Of a stretch of 64,000 nt of DNA, positions 59,698 to 64,000 are shown one piece after another. Where the stretch lies: assembly GCA_000310025.1 (NCBI GenBank), contig FN649738.1:1188350-1252349 (forward strand). The letters are read 5' to 3'. Source of the DNA: Ectocarpus siliculosus. Its lineage: Eukaryota; Sar; Phaeophyceae; Ectocarpales; Ectocarpaceae. The position numbers were made by a program, and so were the translations under genes. Position 1 is the stretch's first letter, and every line of letters begins with the position of its first letter. A model generated the notes under the pieces. That model searched no databases, was not told where the DNA came from, and saw only the letters and a list, made by a program, of their open reading frames with translations.

Positions 59698-62600
59698 ATG
59701 AAGCTCGAGTTGTTGGCCGCGGTTGCTGTCGCGGGAGGCGGCTGCCCGAGGGCTGATGCCTTCGTGCCGGTTCCGTCTGCTGTCGGCGGTTTGACTTCAA
59801 CGACGCGGTTGATGTCCGCGATATCCACCAGGCCCGATCGGCAAGGGCTCGCCGGCGACGGTGCGTCGAGGAGGAGGAGGAGGAGGAGCGCGGCCAGAGA
59901 CCTTGGCATGAAGTCGCAGGCGACACCTGTCAAGACAGACGTGAGTCGCACCCCTGTGACTGGATTGCCTGACTATGTCGTGTTGTCCATGGAGCCATCA
60001 CGTACCTTAGGACTTCCTCCGCCTTTGTTCCGCTACAAGTTGATGTCAGAGAGGGTCACACACGCGCCGCTAGAACTCGGCGAGAGCACCATTGCCGCTT
60101 GTGCAACTTTGGTCCTTCCTACCACCACTGTATGGCACCCCCAAGCCGCAGGGTTTCAAATTCTCTGGTTGCCGCCGTGGAGAGGTTACCACCACCGTAG
60201 TCTTGGCGCAATTTCGACCGACGAAAGTTGTACGCACAGAAGCAGTACCGAGATGTTGACGTTTCTCTCCGCCTATTCGCGCCTCTCGACGAAATCTTGC
60301 CCCAAAAGGCGCCAGCATCGTCGGCAACAGCCGACAGCACCAAGCGCGTGTACCTGCTGAACGAGGGGAACAAGGACATGAAGGTGAGAGATCGTGCTGC
60401 CTTGCACGCGACGTTTTGCTTTGGACAGGGAGGGTGAGCAGCAAACTAGCTTTTTACGGGACGACGGGAGATCTCGATTTTTGAGAGGGTTGGAGGGTTG
60501 CCAGTTTGGCGACGTGCCGAGAGCTCTCCGGCACTAACCTGTTGCGGCGTGCCTGCGTTCCCACGGTCGCGTCCCGTGTTGGGCTTTAAAATCCACCACG
60601 ACTCTGCGCCATCGCAACGTCTTTCAGGCTGTGCATGGGGTTTGCAGGGCGATGCAACGTGAGCGAGTGCTTGATGTCGCTGTACCCCTCGCCGTGTGTG
60701 TGTGTGTGTTGCCAGGGGTACGAACGAAATCCAAGTAAAACAAGCAAAACGAGATTGCGAATGATGGAAGTGGGTAGGCGACGCCCATTTATTTTAAACC
60801 TTTGTTGACGTTCCGCGGTGCTGCTCTGACGAGCCTCATCGGCCTTTTTTGTGGCGTTCGGTTCGTTCCCAGCTCTGTCCTGCCGTAGCATGTTTCGAGG
60901 TCATAGTCATAAACATGCGTCCCAAAAACACGTATGTAGAGAAGTGCACCCACGTCACGACGATATATATCGCAGTGGAGGGAAAAGGAAATCGTGGTGG
61001 TCAACCTCAACCCGCTGGTGCAAGATTCGATTATCTCGCTTATTGCTGGAGTTGTTTGGGTGCGTTGTGTCGTCGTCGGCCCATTCGCGGTTACTGTACT
61101 TGGGCAAGCACAGGGATGCAGATTGTTTTGCACGAGGTCGCCGACAAGCGCACAGGCCGCAGCAGCCATGGTTTCGTTTGCTTCGTGGCGCTATCTCGCA
61201 CCCCTGATGTCGCCATCGCCGGCTGCCAGTGTCACCGCCGGTTTTCGGCGTTATCTCGTTTCGTTCGTGCGTGCGTAAGACGATCGACTCGCCACGTATC
61301 TCCGCAAGAGTTAGTTGCAGACGTGGAGACCGAAAAACATTTACATAAGGCAGACCTCCACACTCGCCCCTCCCTGTTGTTAGCGAATGTGAACGCAAGG
61401 TTTCTGCCTGTAGCCAAGCTGGAGTGCATTCTTTCGCGTCATGTAGAGTCGCGTATTATGTCATCACTGCGTACCCATCGCGGTGTGGACCATCTCCGAG
61501 CAGCATAAAACGGCCCAAAATACGCCGCTCTTCAACCCTTACGTGACTGGGTTGATTTTACTTATTTTTTTGCGGCTCACACAGCAAATCGTCCCCACGA
61601 TGTTACTGTCGCAAGAATTAGATTAAAATCACGGCAAATTATACAATTCCGTACTAAAGATAGAGAGGGGTTATCGTGCATGTTATCGTGCATGTAGTCC
61701 CGAAAACCCTTTCCCTTAAGCGAAAATTGCACACAGCACCCGGACCTCCTTCGCTCCCAGTATTCTGGACCACGCACACCGCAGTCATGACTGCGTCAGG
61801 CACCGAGGCAGTACGTTAGCATCGGCTCCGGGGTACGGTATCTCTGCTCTCCATCTCGCAAGCGGGACCCCGGGTTGATCACATGTTGAGGGTGCTGTAT
61901 GTACCCTCCCGTGGTACTTTCCGTCTGGATCTTACAGCAGTAGGCGGTAGATTGGGTCTGGAAAGAAAGGACATATCTGCCCCACATCAGAGTACATTAC
62001 TGCGGTACAAATGGTAGTACTGCGTTTACCCCTGCGCACATTGCTCATGTGCGTGCTTATGGGGTGGTCTGCCTCTTGGTCTCTCTGCTGGCCTTTGCGG
62101 TGCAGTTTTTTTCTCTTTGGCGAGGCACGCCAGCGATCTTCGGCACACAACGTTATCGTACTGCTATCTTGCATGTAGTCACATAAGGGTTAAGCTCTTT
62201 TGTTCTTCGTGGACGATTACTTTCATGTGTTTTGGTCACGTCGGTACGGAGCGAGCAACAACCTATTCCCTGCAACAAGCGGTGTTGAGGAGATTCGTAC
62301 GCGGCCTTCTTCGTTTTTTCGTGTTTTCTCCAGAACGACCGGAGTTACTCTGGTTTTGCCTTCGACATGGGCCTTATGTAACAGACGTATGCTTCAATGC
62401 AAGGATATGTTATATTTTTACACAGGTGCTGGTTATTCGGTGTTTTATTGAGGAAACACACCGAAAAAAGATCACGGGGAAGACGATGACGTGTAAGTCA
62501 ATCAAATCTGTTTTGGTTTTAGTACATGTGCCCACAATTAGAAGGACGGAGGGTGGTTGAAGACTTCCGCGCAATCCGCACACATTTTGGTGCCAAGCAC

Positions 62601-63874
62601 GGACAAAAGGGCAGCGTAACCCTCTCTGCCGGCACCCGCTTTTGCTTGAAACCCTTTCGTCGAATGGACCGTGCCAATCAGAGATGACATGCTCCCTTCC
62701 AAACCGTAGATCTCGCGCCCCTTCCGGCCATCGTGTCCAACGGGACCGCCTACGCAGGATTTTAAGAGTATCTGCAAAACGAATAGGGAGGGGGCACGCA
62801 GACCCTATCCCTAACCATAACCCTAACCCTAAAGCACGGACTGAATACTTTATCCCATATGTTTGCTTGATCAGTTTTGATGCGTAGACTACTGGTCCGA
62901 CGTTGTTGACCAACTCACATTGTGTCATCGTTCATTGCCCCCCTACGAAAGACGAAAAAGGCTGAGATGTCAATTCATTCCACAGTCAGCCGGGTTCGAA
63001 GGACCGTCAATGCTACGATATGTAAAGAAACGCGCACTCACACGCACACGCCGTCGACGCAAAAAAAAAAAAAAGATGCTGCTGGGCGGAAAGGGCGCCA
63101 ACTTGTGCGAGATGGCCAAGCTTGAGCTGCCCGTCCCGCCGGCCTTCATCATCACCACGGAGACCTGTCTGGAGTACTTCAAGGAGGGCACGGGCGACCT
63201 CCCCAAGGCCCTCGACTACGAGGTGCAGCTCAAGGCTCTCGAGGACGACACCGGCAAGAAGTTCGGGGACCCGACCACCCCGCTCCTGGTATCGGTGCGG
63301 TCGGGTGCGCCCGCCTCCATGCCCGGTGCGCGCCGAATTCTGATTTCTGGGAATGCGTGTTTTATTCCGTGTTGCATGTTCCGTGTTGCGTACTGCGTAG
63401 ATCCGTGGTGCCCGGTGTTCCGATTGTAGAAGACGAGGACGCGTTTGTGGCAAGACAAGAGGTCGACGGGGCGCGAGAATGTATTTCACGTCTAGAAACC
63501 AGTCGTGTAGGGAACCCTGTCTTGAGTTCCCACGATTGCGTAAGGGGTTGATCTCACAGTTTAGTTGTTTTGTCAGCATGAAGCTGAATTTGTACTCAAA
63601 TCGCGGTTTTGATACAGTTTTGTCGAGAGTGTGCTAGTGTTTTTCCATCGAATGTCGAAAAGCATCGTGGCGGAAACCGCATGGCCCTCATTGCGCTGTC
63701 TCGTAGTGCCTGGACCGATTTTCGTCGTCACGTTCGTGTGCCTCGTGGGAAACATAACGCGGCCAACACTGTGCGCACCCTTGTTTCGATGGTCACGACG
63801 ACGTGGGCGCTTCGCAAATTTCAGGCATGATGGACACCGTGCTCAACCTCGGCCTCAACGATGAGATCGTGCAG
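59698..63874 (+). CDS. PPDK: Plastid pyruvate, phosphate dikinase, N-terminal part (continues past window)
   Basis: Four exons are in the window: 59698-59940, 60240-60383, 63076-63325 and 63825-63874; phases agree and donor GTGAGC follows the last. The enzyme interconverts pyruvate, ATP and phosphate with PEP, AMP and pyrophosphate. Residues 1-24 ([15 protein letters not shown], then [10 protein letters not shown]) form a signal peptide with the heterokont Phe cleavage context. A Ser/Thr/Arg-rich stretch follows, including six or more Arg, so plastid import is predicted. The ATP-binding domain begins [26 protein letters not shown] (Gly-rich loop at 132-142), [34 protein letters not shown] and [20 protein letters not shown]. 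These match the family without gaps. The His-domain and PEP-binding domain lie outside the window. In-frame ATGs upstream of 59698 exist, but only this one gives a clean signal peptide. Intron 2 is 2.7 kb and ends in a run of A before its AG. Confidence 0.92.
60384..63075. other. Long second intron of PPDK
   Basis: A 219-codon plus-strand frame at 60849-61508 has no family motif and no codon bias, so it is taken as chance. Direct repeats such as GTTATCGTGCAT at 61672-61693 and the telomere-like tract at 62803-62833 are the only structures noted. Confidence 0.5.
62803..62833. repeat. Short interstitial telomere-like tract
   Basis: Four to five CCCTAA-type units with one variant (CCATAA), i.e. 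TTAGGG on the other strand, in PPDK intron 2. It is far too short to be a chromosome end. Confidence 0.7.
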
Positions 63875-64000
63875 GTGAGCGAAGATTTTTCACTTTTTTT
63901 CCATGTGATGTGGTTTTGCATACATATTGCTCGTTGTGTTGGTTTTCTCCCACCTACAACCTCTCTGGGATTGTTTTAGAGCAGAGACAGCGGCCGCGGA

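Noticed and set aside
60849-61508. 219-codon plus-strand open frame
   Set aside because: Lies in PPDK intron 2, with no codon bias and no recognisable motif.

Overview
The window is nuclear DNA of a photosynthetic stramenopile, most likely a brown alga of the Ectocarpus type. This is inferred from four things. Genes are intron-dense, with GC-rich exons separated by long, repeat-filled introns. Two predicted proteins start with a signal peptide ending in the Ala-Phe cleavage context of heterokont plastid precursors. There is a polyol dehydrogenase of the kind used in mannitol metabolism. There is also a plastid-type pyruvate phosphate dikinase. No prokaryotic operon, rRNA, convincing tRNA or CRISPR array was seen. 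All gene models were built by eye from GT/GC-AG splice sites, codon-phase matching between exons and protein family motifs; none was checked against transcripts or databases.

Layout from left to right. (1) 416-2397, minus: 5' part of a charged His/Glu/Asp/Lys-rich protein that runs off the left edge. (2) 5139-16816, minus: an eight-exon, 529-residue membrane-anchored protein kinase-like gene. It has a 5.7-kb first intron carrying two unusual CATG-cored palindrome arrays and an LTR-like repeat. (3) 20224-29349, minus: a gene of at least 17 exons encoding a seven-bladed RCC1 propeller, two BTB domains and a C-terminal membrane anchor. (4) 30250-35994, minus: an unrecognised protein of about 817 residues, acidic and basic in alternation. 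(5) 36339-40492, plus: a plastid-targeted CS-domain (p23/NudC-like) protein, divergent from gene 4 across a 344-bp spacer. (6) 42408-42592, minus: an isolated exon resembling GT2/chitin synthase. (7) 42672-52441, minus: a long-chain polyol dehydrogenase, a candidate mannitol-1-phosphate dehydrogenase, with a long N-terminal extension containing a duplicated motif and a MITE in its second-exon region. (8) 53748-57781, plus: a complete phosphatidylinositol synthase in six exons; the only assembly gap (100 N) lies in one of its introns. (9) 59698 to the right edge, plus: the 5' end of plastid pyruvate phosphate dikinase.

The genes do not form an operon. Several serve carbon and membrane metabolism (mannitol, PEP/pyruvate, phosphoinositide), but their proximity is probably incidental. 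Intergenic spacers and introns hold microsatellites, two LTR-like repeats, a MITE with near-perfect 60-bp inverted ends, an interstitial telomere-like tract and low-quality sequence around the gap. The most unusual structures are the palindrome arrays, the RCC1-BTB-BTB-membrane architecture, the purine microsatellites that begin right at 5' splice sites, and the duplicated motif in the dehydrogenase N-terminus.
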